This document shows, in pieces, positions 34,583 through 42,861 of a DNA stretch of 64,000 nucleotides. How positions within the stretch are numbered: the stretch's first letter is position 1; the number at the start of each line of letters is the position of its first letter. A program made the translations under genes and the position numbers. This DNA is from CBDDLD01 sp965250025. Its GTDB lineage: Bacteria; Bacteroidota; Bacteroidia; Flavobacteriales; Flavobacteriaceae. Location: positions 2,604,001-2,668,000 of the forward strand of contig OZ252283.1 of NCBI GenBank assembly GCA_965250025.1. The letters run 5' to 3'. The notes below the pieces were generated by a model. It saw only the letters and a program-made list of their open reading frames with translations, searched no databases and was not told the origin of the DNA.

Positions 34583-35974
34583 ATGCATAAAGACATATTG
34601 TTGTTTAACGATCTATGTAACTCATTACTCCAGGAAGAAAGTAACAATCCTGTAGCGCATCCAATTGATACATCCATTTTGTTTGACAGTTTGGATCTGA
34701 GTCTTAATGATGAACCTTTATCAGATAATGAACTGAAACGTATTTTAACTGAGGTTATAAAGAGCACTCCAAAAACAGCTTCTAAATCTTTTTTTAATCA
34801 ACTATTTGGAGGCAGAATGGGTAAAGCCACATTAGGTGATCTTTTAGCTGTGATGCTAAACAACAGTATGTATACGTATAAAGTAGCAGGACCTCAAGTT
34901 GGCATTGAAAAAATGGTATTAAGAAGCATATGCAATCTTGTAGGGTATAATGAAGATAGTGATGGCACCTTGGCTCCAGGAGGGTCAATGAGCAATATGA
35001 TGGCTTTAATTATGGCCAGAGATTTTAAGAGTTCAAATATCAGAACTCAAGGCATGACACAAAAAATGACACTATACACATCAGAGGCATCTCATTACTC
35101 CATAGCAAAAAACGCAGCTTTAATTGGTATAGGAAGGGATCAGGTACGTTTAGTTAAAGTCAATTCAAAAGGAGAAATGATGGCAGAGAATCTTCAGCTT
35201 TTGATAAAAGAAGATATTGACAATGGACATCTTCCGTTTTTCATCAATGCCACAGCAGGAACTACCGTTTTGGGAGCATTTGATAATATCGACGCCATCT
35301 ATAGCATAAGTCACAAGTACAACCTTTGGCTTCATGTGGACGGAGCTTATTGCGGCGGTGTTATTTTTAGTAATAAGTACAAACATTTAGTTAGCGGTCT
35401 GGCTCAAGCAGATTCTTTTAGTGTAAATGCTCATAAAATGTTAGGCACACCTTTGAGTTGTTCTATCATAGTCACAAAACACAGATCGCAATTACACCAT
35501 TCATTTTCAAACGAAGCTGATTATCTATATCAAACAGATGGTGATGACTTCAACTTAGGTAAGACCTCAATGCAATGCGGAAGACGTAATGATGCCCTAA
35601 AGCTTTGGACCTTATGGAAATCGATAGGCACTGAAGGGTTGGAAAAAATTGTAGATCATCAATTTGCATTAGCCGATACTGCCAGACACTACATTAATAC
35701 ACACAAAGACTATGAATTGTATAGTCACGAAAACACCATATCTGTTTGTTTTAACTATAAAAATATTCCTGCCAAAGACCTATGCACGGCTTTATACAAG
35801 CACGCTAAATTAATGGTAGGCTTTGGTAAATTTAACGATACAGAATTTGTGAGGCTCGTAACCATAAATACAGTTTTAGATCATGAGGATATCATAACAT
35901 TTTTTAAAACCCTAGAAGCCTTTGTAGAACAAAATGAAGATGTTAAAGTGCAATCCACGGCTAAAATATGTTAA
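34583..35974 (+). CDS. Group II PLP-dependent amino acid decarboxylase
   Basis: A 463-residue decarboxylase of the glutamate/cysteine-sulfinate/aspartate/diaminobutyrate group. The PLP lysine is K285 in VNAHKMLGTPL; the stacking histidine is H171 in SEASHYSIAKNA; D253 is in WLHVDGAYCG. The N-terminal LFGGRMGKATLGDLLAVMLNN aligns with the GAD helical region. The substrate is not clear: the cysteine-sulfinate/aspartate type is closest by eye, which would yield hypotaurine or beta-alanine. It follows the Plug gene by 67 bases with no obvious operon partner. Confidence 0.85.
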   Translation: MHKDILLFNDLCNSLLQEESNNPVAHPIDTSILFDSLDLSLNDEPLSDNELKRILTEVIKSTPKTASKSFFNQLFGGRMGKATLGDLLAVMLNNSMYTYKVAGPQVGIEKMVLRSICNLVGYNEDSDGTLAPGGSMSNMMALIMARDFKSSNIRTQGMTQKMTLYTSEASHYSIAKNAALIGIGRDQVRLVKVNSKGEMMAENLQLLIKEDIDNGHLPFFINATAGTTVLGAFDNIDAIYSISHKYNLWLHVDGAYCGGVIFSNKYKHLVSGLAQADSFSVNAHKMLGTPLSCSIIVTKHRSQLHHSFSNEADYLYQTDGDDFNLGKTSMQCGRRNDALKLWTLWKSIGTEGLEKIVDHQFALADTARHYINTHKDYELYSHENTISVCFNYKNIPAKDLCTALYKHAKLMVGFGKFNDTEFVRLVTINTVLDHEDIITFFKTLEAFVEQNEDVKVQSTAKIC

Positions 35975-36053
35975 AAATTAGACCGTTATAAACTTAAACT
36001 GTGCTGATTATATAAAAAATATGCTATTTTAGCAAGAAATTTAAGTAAATTCA

Positions 36054-36440
36054 ATGGTACAACAAGTTACTAGCGGTATTAAAATTTCCGTAGAGACGTC
36101 ATTTGAAGGTACATTTTATAAGAACTATAAAGTGCACTTTGCTTTTGGCTATAAAGTAACCATTGAAAACCAAAGCAAAGATTCTGTTCAACTGAATTCC
36201 AGATACTGGAAAATCCTTGACGCTCTAAATAATGTTGAAGTTATCGAAGGTGAAGGCGTTATAGGTAAAAAGCCAGTATTAAAACCTGGGGAATCGCACA
36301 CTTACAACTCTGGATGTTTATTAACATCACCTTTTGGAGCTATGCAAGGTCATTATAATATGGTTAACTTTACAACAACTAATAAGTTTAAAGTTTATAT
36401 CCCTTCCTTTAAATTAAGTGCCCCTTTTGCATTAAATTAA
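36054..36440 (+). CDS. apaG: ApaG-domain protein
   Basis: A 128-residue single ApaG domain, an immunoglobulin-like beta-sandwich. Marks are GIKISVETSFEG, FGYKVTIENQSKDSVQLNSR, VIGKKPVLKPGESHTYNSG and GAMQGHYNMV. E. coli ApaG was linked genetically to Co2+/Mg2+ homeostasis, but its molecular function is unproven. The usual partner KsgA/ApaH genes are not adjacent. A near-consensus -7 box (TATTTTAG) lies about 26 bases upstream. It overlaps the convergent DUF6695-like gene by 4 bases. Confidence 0.93.
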   Translation: MVQQVTSGIKISVETSFEGTFYKNYKVHFAFGYKVTIENQSKDSVQLNSRYWKILDALNNVEVIEGEGVIGKKPVLKPGESHTYNSGCLLTSPFGAMQGHYNMVNFTTTNKFKVYIPSFKLSAPFALN

Positions 36441-37453
36441 AGCTTATAATCTCTTAAATAGTCAAACCTATATTTGGTATTGTTCTGTTCTACATGAAAG
36501 TATAGACAATTTGAATACTGCACAAAACGATAGTCCTTATCAATATCAAAATCTTCGATATTATTAGCACTATAAATTCCATCGACATCAACATTCCCAT
36601 ATGGCGAAATACGTCTGAATCTGTACTCTGCAAAATCAGCATCTATTGTATATAATTCAAACCAAGCACCTGCTGCTATACCACTTAACCATTGCGAATG
36701 GCCCTGTCGCGTATTATTGTCCACAGGCTCTAAGGTACCTTTGAAATTTGCCTGATGTCCTTTTAAGCGATCTAAAAAAAGTCGTCTGTTCTCCTTACCT
36801 ACCGTAGACTTAAATTGCCCTATTTTTCCCGCTTCAGTAACTTCAAAAACCTGTCGCTGAGTATCTGCAATTACCACATTACCTATTGTACTTGGTGTAA
36901 ACCATTTGGATTGCTCTAACCGTTTTTTAATTAATGTATCATTGACAGACGCTATTAATGTATCAGTAACAAATCTGGCGCAATTACATGCTTTTTTAAT
37001 AAATGCTGCATACCTGATAAACTCCAAACTTTGCATATAATCAACATGCGCTTTCGCTTTTACATAATCCACTTTAGAGCAAATCGAAGCTATTAATTTA
37101 CCTTCGCCATGCGTTAATTTAGGATGCGTTGCCAAGAACACCAAAATATCATCCAAATTAACAATTTCATTATTTTTGATCTCAGCCTTCATAGGAAAAT
37201 TAAGCTCCCCATCAGTACGCCTTCCTCGCACTCTTCCATCGGGCTCGGGTGTAATATATCTGCCAAAATCATGATACTCTAAAACTCCTGTAGATTTTTG
37301 TATCAAAACCAAAGCAGCATGACCAGCCCTTACATAGTTTTTCTTCCCAATGCCTACAAATCGCATATACTTAGAATACCATTCATCAGCAACCATAACT
37401 ATCGTTTCCGGATAAGCCAGTGTTAGAATAAAAGCATCATTATTGTTCATCAT
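36437..37453 (-). CDS. DUF6695-like conserved protein
   Basis: A 338-residue protein without a signal peptide. The N-terminal half has RAGHAALVLIQKSTGVLEYHDFGRYITP and later ACNCARFVTDTLIASV; a His near a glycine-flanked strand plus a Cys at the start of a helix is the pattern of permuted papain/NlpC-type proteins such as DUF4105 relatives. I recall this layout as DUF6695 from flavobacteria. The C-terminal half (GNVVIADTQRQVFEV, WLSGIAAGAWFELY, YRFRRISPYGNVD) looks like a separate beta-rich domain. A thiol hydrolase function is a hypothesis only. Convergent with apaG. Confidence 0.75.
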   Translation of the reverse strand: MMNNNDAFILTLAYPETIVMVADEWYSKYMRFVGIGKKNYVRAGHAALVLIQKSTGVLEYHDFGRYITPEPDGRVRGRRTDGELNFPMKAEIKNNEIVNLDDILVFLATHPKLTHGEGKLIASICSKVDYVKAKAHVDYMQSLEFIRYAAFIKKACNCARFVTDTLIASVNDTLIKKRLEQSKWFTPSTIGNVVIADTQRQVFEVTEAGKIGQFKSTVGKENRRLFLDRLKGHQANFKGTLEPVDNNTRQGHSQWLSGIAAGAWFELYTIDADFAEYRFRRISPYGNVDVDGIYSANNIEDFDIDKDYRFVQYSNCLYFHVEQNNTKYRFDYLRDYKL

Positions 37454-37572
37454 TACTACAAAATAAGTACATTATCTAAAGGTCTCTTTATTAGCGCTCA
37501 ACTTACAAAAATAAAATAGTTTTTAAGATAGACATCTTACACAAGCTTCTTAATAAAGTGTCGTAAAAATTG

Positions 37573-37580
37573 TACCTTTG
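37573..37580 (+). promoter_or_regulatory. Putative -7 promoter element of pruA
   Basis: TACCTTTG, an exact TAnnTTTG match, 40 bases before the pruA start codon. The -33 region is weak. Confidence 0.5.
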
Positions 37581-37620
37581 CATTTCAAAAAAATAAACAT
37601 AAACAACGATTATCACAATT

Positions 37621-39246
37621 ATGGGAAAAGGATTTTTCAATGTACCAATTGCTGTAAACGAGCCTGTAAAATCATATGCTCCGGGATCTCCCGAGCGCGA
37701 AGCAGTCTTATCGGCATACAAAACCATGTACAACAGTAAAATTGATGTACCATTATATATTAATGGAAAAGATATTACTACAGGAAACACACGAACAATG
37801 TCTCCTCCTCACGACCATCAGCATATTGTTGGCGAATATCATTTAGCAGAGAAAAGCCACATTGAAGAAGCCATTTCTACGGCATTGGAAGCTCGTAAGA
37901 GTTGGTCCCAATTACCATGGGAACATCGTGCGGGAATATTTTTGAAAGCCGCTGAACTTATTGCAGGACCTTACAGAGCCAAAATCAATGCCGCAACCAT
38001 GATGGCACAATCTAAAACCATACATCAGGCTGAGATTGATGCTGCTTGTGAACTGATCGATTTCTTACGTTTTAATGTACAGTTCATGACTGATATTTAT
38101 CACGAACAACCAGAAAGTACCAATGATGCATGGAATCGATTGGAGTATCGACCACTTGAAGGTTTCACTTATGCGGTAACACCTTTCAATTTTACTGCAA
38201 TTTCAGCAAATCTCCCTGCAAGTATGGCTATGATGGGTAATGTTGTTGTTTGGAAACCTAGTGATAGTCAAGTATATTCTGCCAAAGTCATTATGGATGT
38301 CTTTAAAGAAGCCGGCATTCCTGATGGTGTTATTAATGTTGTTTTTGGCGATCCAGTAATGATCACCAATACCGTTTTAGCAAATCCTGATTTTTCAGGA
38401 CTACACTTTACTGGCTCTACTTTTATTTTTAGAGAGCTTTGGAAACAAATTGGTGAGAACATTCATAATTACAAGACTTACCCAAGAATAGTTGGTGAAA
38501 CCGGAGGAAAAGATTATATCATAGCCCATAAATCTGCAATACCACAACAAGTAGCCACTGCCATATCAAGAGGAGCTTTTGAATTTCAAGGTCAAAAATG
38601 TAGTGCTGCATCGAGAGCTTACATTCCTAAAAGCCTATGGTCAGAAGTCAAAGAATTAGTCATCGAAGATGTTAAATCTTTTAAAATGGGTAGTCCGGAA
38701 GACATGACCAATTTTATTACCGCAGTAATTCACGAAGGCTCATTTGATAAGCTTGCAAAATATATCGATCAGGCTAAATCGGATAATGATGCCGAAATTA
38801 TTGTTGGAGGTCATTACGACAAAAGCAAAGGTTATTTTATTGAACCTACTGTAATTGTCACTTCAAATCCTAAATACACTACCATGTGTACTGAGCTATT
38901 CGGTCCGGTGATCACCATTTATGTTTATGAGGACGAGGCCTATGCCGAGACCTTAAAATTAGTTGATCAAACCAGCGAATATGCTTTAACAGGGGCTATA
39001 CTTTCTACAGATCGATATGCCATCAACGAAGCTACTAAAGCTCTTGAAAATAGTGCTGGTAATTTTTACATTAATGACAAACCAACAGGTGCTGTAGTTG
39101 GTCAACAACCTTTCGGAGGCGCAAGGGCTTCCGGAACCAATGATAAAGCAGGAAGCGCATTGAACTTGTTACGTTGGGTCTCTCCAAGAATGATCAAAGA
39201 GACTTTTGTAACCCCAACAGATTACAGATATCCATTTTTAGGATAA
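37621..39246 (+). CDS. pruA: L-glutamate gamma-semialdehyde dehydrogenase (1-pyrroline-5-carboxylate dehydrogenase)
   Basis: Second enzyme of proline breakdown, oxidising glutamate semialdehyde to glutamate with NAD. 541 residues, the length of the stand-alone, eukaryote-like P5CDH also found in Bacteroidota. E293 (IVGETGGKDY) and nucleophile C327 (EFQGQKCSAASRAY) are in place. N-terminal FNVPIAVNEPVKSYAPGSPER and C-terminal PFGGARASGTNDKAGS match the family. Proline dehydrogenase is not in the window. Own promoter and strong terminator. Confidence 0.96.
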   Translation: MGKGFFNVPIAVNEPVKSYAPGSPEREAVLSAYKTMYNSKIDVPLYINGKDITTGNTRTMSPPHDHQHIVGEYHLAEKSHIEEAISTALEARKSWSQLPWEHRAGIFLKAAELIAGPYRAKINAATMMAQSKTIHQAEIDAACELIDFLRFNVQFMTDIYHEQPESTNDAWNRLEYRPLEGFTYAVTPFNFTAISANLPASMAMMGNVVVWKPSDSQVYSAKVIMDVFKEAGIPDGVINVVFGDPVMITNTVLANPDFSGLHFTGSTFIFRELWKQIGENIHNYKTYPRIVGETGGKDYIIAHKSAIPQQVATAISRGAFEFQGQKCSAASRAYIPKSLWSEVKELVIEDVKSFKMGSPEDMTNFITAVIHEGSFDKLAKYIDQAKSDNDAEIIVGGHYDKSKGYFIEPTVIVTSNPKYTTMCTELFGPVITIYVYEDEAYAETLKLVDQTSEYALTGAILSTDRYAINEATKALENSAGNFYINDKPTGAVVGQQPFGGARASGTNDKAGSALNLLRWVSPRMIKETFVTPTDYRYPFLG

Positions 39247-39271
39247 CACCCAATACAATAACCTGATACTA

Positions 39272-39309
39272 AAATCCTTAAAGGAATTGTTCTTTTAAGG
39301 ATTTTTTTT
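39272..39309 (+). terminator. Intrinsic terminator of pruA
   Basis: 15-bp stem AAATCCTTAAAGGAA / TTCTTTTAAGGATTT (one G-U pair), 3-nt loop and a run of T. It lies 25 bases past the pruA stop codon. Confidence 0.9.
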
Positions 39310-39392
39310 GCATTTCACAGATTTCTTCTAACAGAATAAGGCATCGGCTTTTAAAGATTGTATCTTTCAACTCATAATAAAATCCATTGCTC

Positions 39393-41093
39393 ATGAAAAA
39401 CAATTACTTTTTGTATTTATTATTATGTCCCCTATTTCTTTTTGCACAAGAAATAGAGTTCACGTCATCTATAACTCCAGATCTTTCAGCTTATGGCGAA
39501 GCCACCAATTATCCGGGACAAGGAGAGTATCAAATCTTTCTTGGTAACGATGGCGTCCTAGATAAACCTATTATTTTGGTAGACGGCTTTGACCCCGGAG
39601 ATTCACGAGATATATCAGGATTATACGCATTATTGAATTTTACAGGCACTTCAGGAACTCAAAATTTAGCTGATTTAGTCAGAGCCGAAGATTTTGATGT
39701 CGTTATTCTCAACTTCCCTGAGTATGTTAGAAGCGATGATGGCGCAACCATTGATGGCGGTACTGATTTTATAGAACGTAATGCCATGCTGCTTGTAGAT
39801 TTAATACAAACCATCAATACCAATAAAGCAGGTAATAACCCTGAGCAAAATGTTATCATTGGCCCAAGCATGGGAGGACTCATATCCAGATATGCTCTAA
39901 ATTATATGGAAGCTAACGCACCAACTCTAGATCACGATACAAGATTATGGATTTCATTTGATGCGCCTCATCATGGAGCAAACGTCCCTATCGGACTCCA
40001 ACATCAATTGAACTACCTGGCTTTTAATCCACTCAGTCCTGTAGCAGAAATACAACCATTGATCAATGGTTTCCTGAATTCTCCTGCAGCAAGACAACTC
40101 TTAACAGATCATTTTGAAGCTCATCTTTTGGGCGGTAGCAACGTTGATTTCGATCCAACTGTAACCCTTCCTGAAGCGCATCCGTTTAGAGCTATTTTTG
40201 AAACCAACATTAATTCATTTAACACTGATGGCTTCCCGGAAAATGTAAGAAGTGTTGCCATGATGAATGGTAGTGGCATTGGCGCTTCCTATTTTGCGAT
40301 TGGCAATAGCGGCACCATGGTAAGTCCTGGTTTTACAGTTATGGATGCCTCATTTACTATACCTGCCCCACCACCTTTTGATTTTCTTAATATTGATATA
40401 GATGTTGACATTAATTTTGGACCAGTAAGTAACACCACAGCTAATGTGAGCAATATTGTTATTAACCCGCCTTTTGTAGGGCCAACCGTATCCACAGCGC
40501 AAAGTCAATCGTTCCCTTTGGTTGACGGTATTGATGCTGCTCCTGGCGGCTTGTTTGACCTGTCAGGATTAACCGGAGATATTGGCACCGGAAACCCTTT
40601 AGCGACAGATTTCCTCAACGCTTTACAAATTGATAAGTTTAACTTTATCCCAACCGTAAGCGCTTTGGCTTTAGACCTTCCTGCACCAATAGATTGGTAT
40701 CATTCTATTGATTTAAATGTGGATGCTACTCCATTTGACAATACTTACCTGCCAGACGCGAATGAAGGCCATGTAGAATTAAATCAGGATAATGTTGATT
40801 TTGCACTACTTGAAATCCTTGCGCCTTCGTTAGGTGTTGAATCACCTGAAGCAGTAGCTTTTAAACTGGAACAAAATCCGGTTAAAGATCATATTACATT
40901 ATTATCTAGCAATAACGCTACTAAAGGACATGTTAGAATCATTGACTTTACAGGCAAAGTTGTTTACACTAACACTTTAGCCTTAACCAACAGAACAGAA
41001 ATACCTATCAACCTAGCTTCAGGATTTTATATTTTGAATATTAATGACGGAAGCCACTCTGTATTTACAACTAAATTTTTAATCAACAGATAA
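39393..41093 (+). CDS. Secreted alpha/beta-hydrolase (lipase/esterase-like) with T9SS sorting domain
   Basis: A 566-residue exported protein. Signal peptide residues 1-18 (ending LFLFAQ). The alpha/beta-hydrolase region spans about 55-230: ILVDGFDPGDSRD, DVVILNFPEYV, and the nucleophile elbow GPSMGG (S159), followed by WISFDAPHHGAN, which is lipase-like. The middle 230-470 is less recognisable. The C-terminal ~75 residues (KLEQNPVKDHITLLSS to STKFLINR-like end TTKFLINR) form a type A T9SS sorting domain, so the protein is exported over the outer membrane and released or anchored. Start at ATG 39393; a TTG six bases earlier is less likely. The exact substrate is unknown. Confidence 0.85.
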   Translation: MKNNYFLYLLLCPLFLFAQEIEFTSSITPDLSAYGEATNYPGQGEYQIFLGNDGVLDKPIILVDGFDPGDSRDISGLYALLNFTGTSGTQNLADLVRAEDFDVVILNFPEYVRSDDGATIDGGTDFIERNAMLLVDLIQTINTNKAGNNPEQNVIIGPSMGGLISRYALNYMEANAPTLDHDTRLWISFDAPHHGANVPIGLQHQLNYLAFNPLSPVAEIQPLINGFLNSPAARQLLTDHFEAHLLGGSNVDFDPTVTLPEAHPFRAIFETNINSFNTDGFPENVRSVAMMNGSGIGASYFAIGNSGTMVSPGFTVMDASFTIPAPPPFDFLNIDIDVDINFGPVSNTTANVSNIVINPPFVGPTVSTAQSQSFPLVDGIDAAPGGLFDLSGLTGDIGTGNPLATDFLNALQIDKFNFIPTVSALALDLPAPIDWYHSIDLNVDATPFDNTYLPDANEGHVELNQDNVDFALLEILAPSLGVESPEAVAFKLEQNPVKDHITLLSSNNATKGHVRIIDFTGKVVYTNTLALTNRTEIPINLASGFYILNINDGSHSVFTTKFLINR

Positions 41094-41115
41094 TTACTAA
41101 TCTACATATAATAAT

Positions 41116-41146
41116 AAAACCTGAGTTAATCACTCAGGTTTTTTTT
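41116..41146. terminator. Bidirectional terminator
   Basis: 11-bp stem AAAACCTGAGT / ACTCAGGTTTT with a 5-nt loop and T-run. Lies between the convergent T9SS hydrolase and Omp28-type lipoprotein genes. Confidence 0.9.
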
Positions 41147-41169
41147 ATAACTGACCTTCAACTTCGTCA

Positions 41170-42234
41170 TTACTCATAAGGCTTATCCTCTTCAAGATAT
41201 GCATATTGAGAATTCTTCGCCTCATTATCAGCATCTACAACCATAGCGATAATGCTCATATTTTCTGTTATATATTCTGACGAAAGATTAACCGTAAAAG
41301 ACGTTACATACTCGGTCAAGGCTGCTGTACTCGGTATAGCATCCCCCAAAAGACTAGACAAAGCTACTCTTAACACCTCATTATGCTCAAAATCCGATAT
41401 AGGGTCACCCAATCCATAAAACGGGCTTGTATTATCTTCATTATAATAATTCACCTGACCATGTATGATCTCATTTTCAACCAGATAAACCACCAACTTA
41501 TCACCGTCTACAGAACCTCCTTCATATACTACGTTCACCTGAACTAACAATTCACTACCTGTTAATTCTGAGTTTAAAGCAATAGCTAGATTAGTATCTT
41601 CTCCTGCCATACTTGTAACATCAGAAACCGAATGAGGTATTGGCCAGTTTGTAGACCTATTTATTCTAGCTGCAGGGAATCCCTCTACTCCAAAAGCATC
41701 TTTTAAAAGTTGTACTTGAGCAAAATGCATTGGATCAGGAAAGCTATTGGCCGTTTCATGGATAGCAACAACCGATATATGATCTGTTTCCTCATGTAAA
41801 TCCGAAATTGCTCCCGCTACCCTCGGACAAAACCCACACCAAGTACCGGTGTAATCTTCTATAACAACCTTGCGCTTGGGTATAATAACACGAAATGATT
41901 CTGTATTTGTAGTAATCTCTACACCATCTTCTTCATACACCCCATAAACTTCAAAATCTCCAGTGTTACTTGATGAAAATATTGCGCCTTCGATAGATTC
42001 CCCATTAACATAAAATGTTGCTAAATCGGTTACATCCATACCATCTTCATTAACAATTCTAAATGGTATCTCTTGGCCTCTTAAAGACGCCTTTCTTACT
42101 AATTCATCTACTGTAATCTCTGCAGTTGGCAACGTTAATGGTACATTATCTTCTGTCTTACTACAAGACAAACATAATATTAGCGCAAGACATAAAGTGG
42201 TTTTTGATATTTTCTTAAATAACATTTTTGACAT
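41170..42234 (-). CDS. Omp28-type lipoprotein with thioredoxin-like domain
   Basis: A 354-residue lipoprotein. The signal ends in LALILCLSC (lipid-anchored Cys about 24). After an N-terminal beta domain of about 95 residues comes an Omp28-related region starting VVIEDYTGTWCGFCPRVAGA, with a CxxC pair (C133, C136) in thioredoxin-like position. The rest includes HETANSFPDPMHFAQ and AARINRSTNW, typical of the Omp28 family. It is probably at the cell surface or periplasm; oxidoreductase activity is a guess from the CxxC. The ATG at 42225 may be the true start, as the promoter box ends only 8 bases before 42234. Confidence 0.85.
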   Translation of the reverse strand: MSKMLFKKISKTTLCLALILCLSCSKTEDNVPLTLPTAEITVDELVRKASLRGQEIPFRIVNEDGMDVTDLATFYVNGESIEGAIFSSSNTGDFEVYGVYEEDGVEITTNTESFRVIIPKRKVVIEDYTGTWCGFCPRVAGAISDLHEETDHISVVAIHETANSFPDPMHFAQVQLLKDAFGVEGFPAARINRSTNWPIPHSVSDVTSMAGEDTNLAIALNSELTGSELLVQVNVVYEGGSVDGDKLVVYLVENEIIHGQVNYYNEDNTSPFYGLGDPISDFEHNEVLRVALSSLLGDAIPSTAALTEYVTSFTVNLSSEYITENMSIIAMVVDADNEAKNSQYAYLEEDKPYE

Positions 42235-42241
42235 TTTTCAT

Positions 42242-42249
42242 CAAATGTA
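42242..42249 (-). promoter_or_regulatory. Putative -7 promoter element of the Omp28-type lipoprotein gene
   Basis: TACATTTG on the minus strand, an exact TAnnTTTG match, very close to the annotated start. Confidence 0.5.
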
Positions 42250-42325
42250 GTACTTTTTTTACAAAAAAGATTTATTTATTAAAAATTTCACTAATATTGT
42301 AGCAACCCAATTTACTAAATTAATT

Positions 42326-42814
42326 ATGAGAAAAATACTACTTATTATATGTTTAAGTATATTTTGCCTTTCAATCACTGCGCAAAATAACTTCCCTAGC
42401 AACGTAAGCTTAAAAACTATAGATGGTAAAACCACGACTATTGAAAACCTAATTAACAAGGATGGCATTACAATAATATCTCTTTGGGCAACCTGGTGCA
42501 TACCGTGTCTTAAAGAATTAGATGCTATTAATGATATTTACGATGAATGGCAAGAAGAAACAGGCGTAAAATTAATTGCAATTTCCGTTGATGACAGTAG
42601 AACTGTAAAACGGGTCAAATCTCTGACCAATGGCAAGGACTGGAACTATACTATCCTACTTGACACTAATAATGACCTTAAGCGCGAATTAAACGCTATG
42701 AGTATTCCACTTACAATTTTAATAAAAGATAAAAAAATTGTTTATGAGCATTATGGGTATAATCCAGGAGCTGAAATTAAATTGTACGAAAAAGTAAAAG
42801 AATTAAGTAAATAG
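42326..42814 (+). CDS. Exported TlpA-like thioredoxin-fold protein
   Basis: A 162-residue TlpA/ResA-type protein with a signal peptide (residues 1-19, ending SITAQ). Redox motif WCIPC with C58 and C61 in ISLWATWCIPCLKELDAIN. VKLIAISVDDSRTVKRV and the cis-proline segment MSIPLTILIKDKKIVYEHYG complete the fold. Likely periplasmic thiol reductase, with electrons from a CcdA/DsbD-type partner that is not seen here. Same strand as the DUF6029-like gene 47 bases downstream; probably an operon. Confidence 0.92.
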   Translation: MRKILLIICLSIFCLSITAQNNFPSNVSLKTIDGKTTTIENLINKDGITIISLWATWCIPCLKELDAINDIYDEWQEETGVKLIAISVDDSRTVKRVKSLTNGKDWNYTILLDTNNDLKRELNAMSIPLTILIKDKKIVYEHYGYNPGAEIKLYEKVKELSK

Positions 42815-42861
42815 TATAACTACACAACACGCTTTTACTGTTTCAATTTAGTTAAATCAAT

